A DNA stretch of 64,000 nt, from NCBI GenBank assembly GCA_020002185.1, contig CM034531.1:71426049-71490048 (forward strand). Direction: 5' to 3'. Positions 62,587-64,000 of this stretch are shown one piece after another. The notes beneath the pieces were generated by a model. That model did not search any database. It had not been told where the DNA came from and was given only the letters and a program-made list of their open reading frames with translations. How positions within the stretch are numbered: the first letter of the stretch is position 1; each line of letters starts with the position of its first letter. The position numbers and the translations under genes are program-made. Source of the stretch: Paraescarpia echinospica. Taxonomy: Eukaryota; Annelida; Polychaeta; Sabellida; Siboglinidae.

Positions 62587-62657
62587 ATGGCTGTCGAAGG
62601 CGGAGATATACCCTGGGGTAAAATAAAAGAAGAATGGAAAGAAATAGAAAGGAAGAT
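62587..62657 (+). CDS. Oncoid-like gene exon 1
   Basis: Starts at the ATG in AAGATGGCTG and ends AGGAAGAT|GTGAGT (phase 2). The exon is 71 nt. Confidence 0.65.
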
Positions 62658-63153
62658 GTGAGTATCTATCTATTATTATTATTATTATTTACTTGATGTC
62701 ATGTGTGTTTTTTAGGACTATGTATTTACTTCATTCAGGTAATTACATAGGGTTCTTTAGAAGTTCTTCATATTTAACCGCTAGTTCTCCTACATATATC
62801 AAAACTTTGAAAAGTATATAGTTACCCATAATTATTCATTTGTCACATCTAACAGTTGACTATATATCATCTTTTAAGTTCTTCATATTTAACCGCTAGT
62901 TCTCCTATATATATATATATATATCAAAACTTTGAAAAGTATATAGTTACCCATAATTATTCATTTATCACATCTAACAGTTGACTATATATCATCTTTT
63001 TAGCGCTGCTCGAGAAGAATATGATGATGAAGTGGAGGAAGAAGAAGAAGGAGAAGAAGAAGAAGAAGAAGAAGGAGAAGGAGAAGACTTGGAGTGCACG
63101 TAAGTGTTCAAATTATTATTTATTATTATTGCTTTTGCTTTGTTACCTCGGTA

Positions 63154-63199
<46 letters not shown>

Positions 63200-63513
63200 A
63201 CCTAGATAGACGCGACTTCCTCTTACAAGAGGGTTCGTTAAAGACAGGATGTTACATAGTAAAAATAGTTTTCTCCTCGGTGACTTCCTCTTACATGTCA
63301 CAAGACACTTCGTTAAAGACGGGAAGTATGGATCACAAGACACCTTGCTAACGAGATGCTGTATAGTAAAAACAGTTGACTGTTTTCAAGATTTTGTTTA
63401 TGTATTCAGTTTTAATTCCTATTCATAGACGAACTAGTTCTAAGCAGTTCTGACTGCTGACTCTTCTCTTTGACCGTCCACGCACTCAAAATAGCTTGTG
63501 GTTGCCTAGCAAC

Positions 63514-63600
<87 letters not shown>

Positions 63601-63870
63601 TTTAACGTCTCATTGGTATAGTTTTCAAAGTTTTAATACTTACCTTACAGCGAAGAAGAGCTTCGTGATGAGCATCGTTGTCAATTATACCAAACCCTGT
63701 GTGACATAAAGAAACGCCCACGTATTGAACCGGCATCTCCATGGTATGATTTCACGTCACCACCACCATCACCACCTCCTATGGACACGGGCGACCATGA
63801 AAATTGGGGAATTATCCATAACGGAGATATTGTCGATGATGGCTATTGTTGTATGGATGATGATGAGTAA
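62587..63870 (+). CDS. Three-exon early gene: small acidic protein with a spliced LxCxE motif (oncoid-like), 128 aa
   Basis: Exons 62,587-62,657, 63,004-63,099 and 63,651-63,870 join in frame (387 nt) through donors GTGAGT and GTAAGT and acceptors CTTTTTAG and CTTACAG. The ATG context is AAGATGG. Exon 1 encodes a Trp/Lys/Glu helix, exon 2 a long Glu/Gly tract, and the exon 2-3 junction gives DLECTEE. That is an LxCxE motif with flanking acids, as used by small DNA-virus early proteins to bind the retinoblastoma pocket. Exon 3 adds a Cys pair, a KKRPR nuclear-localisation-like patch, a Pro/Ser run and an acidic end. AATAAA follows the stop by 13 bases. Adintovirus papers describe 'oncoid' genes of this kind. 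No homologue is recognised by sequence, so function is inferred from motif and place. Confidence 0.7.
62760..62999 (+). repeat. Direct duplication (about 120 bp, two copies) inside intron 1
   Basis: AGTTCTTCATATTTAACCGC through to ACAGTTGACTATATATCATC occurs twice (from about 62,760 and from about 62,877). The second copy carries an (AT)n expansion and runs directly into the exon 2 acceptor. The first copy ends CTTTTAAG, a potential decoy acceptor. Confidence 0.85.
63004..63099 (+). CDS. Oncoid-like gene exon 2 (Glu tract)
   Basis: Acceptor ATCATCTTTTTAG, donor AC|GTAAGT (phase 2). It encodes mostly Glu/Gly from a GAA/GAG microsatellite, and its last codons supply the L-x-C of the motif. The exon is 96 nt. 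Confidence 0.65.
63157..63199 (+). repeat. (CT)n microsatellite in intron 2
   Basis: About 43 bases of CT dinucleotides. Confidence 0.9.
63520..63597 (+). repeat. (GT)n microsatellite in intron 2
   Basis: An uninterrupted GT run of nearly 80 bases, about 55 bases before the exon 3 acceptor. Confidence 0.95.
63651..63870 (+). CDS. Oncoid-like gene exon 3
   Basis: Acceptor TACCTTACAG. It completes the LxCxE motif, then carries KKRPR, a Pro-rich run and an acidic C-terminus. Stop TAA at 63,868. The exon is 220 nt. Confidence 0.65.
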
Positions 63871-63882
63871 AGAGGTAAAATA

Positions 63883-63888
63883 AATAAA
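63883..63888 (+). terminator. Polyadenylation signal of the spliced early gene
   Basis: AATAAA lies 13 bases after the stop, with an overlapping second AATAAA at 63,879. Confidence 0.6.
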
Positions 63889-63929
63889 AGTTTCTACATT
63901 GATTATATGTTGTTGGATTATTTTATTGT

Positions 63930-64000
63930 CTCTCACCTTAGATGAGACGGCTAGGCCCACTTCTCTCCACTAGGGGCGCTTAGGTCCACTTCACTCTCTA
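63930..64000. repeat. Candidate right terminal repeat of the Maverick (cut by window end)
   Basis: Reversed, this reads GTGGACCTAAGCGCCCCTAG, then GTGGAGAGAAGTGGGCCTAG and CCGTCTCATCTA. These parts resemble 47,872-47,900 and 47,990-48,015. The true end must lie beyond 64,000. Confidence 0.5.

Larger units (their letters stand above)
47840..64000. mobile_element. Maverick/Polinton (adintovirus-like) element, at least 16.1 kb, right end just outside the window
   Basis: All hallmark Maverick genes are present and open: protein-primed-type PolB, retrovirus-like integrase with chromodomain, FtsK/HerA-type packaging ATPase, adenain-like protease, major capsid, minor capsid and pX-like protein, plus an early region. 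The sequence is more G+C- and CpG-rich than its flanks. Candidate inverted terminal sequences are seen at about 47,830-48,020 and 63,930-64,000. Long inverted ends and 6-bp target duplications are expected for the family but cannot be confirmed here because the right end is cut off. A recently inserted, potentially functional copy is inferred from the lack of any break in the large genes. Confidence 0.93.

Overview
The window is animal nuclear DNA. It has long A+T-rich introns with consensus GT/AG borders, CR1/jockey-like LINE remains, hAT, pogo/mariner and Harbinger-type DNA transposons, many minisatellites and a Maverick/Polinton element. A marine invertebrate (mollusc, amphioxus or similar) is plausible because its CR1-like LINE carries 2A-like peptides. 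The species cannot be fixed from sequence alone.

Region by region: 0-1.7 kb is a decayed LINE reverse transcriptase. From 4.5 to 38.0 kb lies one complete plus-strand host gene, the spliceosomal DEAD-box helicase DDX23/Prp28. I placed 17 coding exons (2,427 coding nt, 808 aa) that join in frame. Its introns hold five large tandem-repeat arrays (61, 51, 42, 90 and 66 bp units), three pogo-like elements with TA target sites, one TTAA element, hAT pieces, a fold-back element and a 1.1 kb terminal-inverted-repeat element. From 39 to 41.8 kb, on the minus strand and convergent with DDX23, is a frameshifted Kelch-like (BTB-BACK-Kelch) pseudogene whose 3' end is duplicated. From 42.7 to 44.9 kb is the 5' half of a CR1-like LINE with two 2A-like motifs. 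From 45.2 to 47.7 kb come a repeat field with a Harbinger-type MITE and a 140-bp satellite whose units carry a palindromic TGACGTCA.

From about 47.8 kb to the window end lies a nearly complete Maverick/Polinton (adintovirus-like) element of at least 16 kb. All major reading frames are open. Read from its right side on the minus strand, it has an early block, then protein-primed-type DNA polymerase B, then a structural/late block: a small membrane protein, packaging ATPase, two conserved Maverick proteins, a second small membrane protein overlapping the integrase, another membrane protein, minor capsid, a pX-like protein, major capsid and adenain-like protease. Early and late blocks end at similar polyadenylation regions, and one GC-rich/A-rich motif lies ahead of both PolB and the late block.

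The least familiar part is the early region (59.9-63.9 kb). It contains an RPA-like zinc-ribbon OB-fold protein, a protein with an internally duplicated domain, a probable spliced gene whose long intron encloses that protein, and on the opposite strand a three-exon gene. The three-exon gene encodes a small acidic protein whose exon 2/3 junction creates an LxCxE (Rb-pocket-binding) motif. The two sides diverge from a roughly 580-bp repeat-rich control region. A compact virus-like element with spliced cell-cycle-type early genes, replication genes and a full capsid set suggests a recently active, possibly virion-forming unit.
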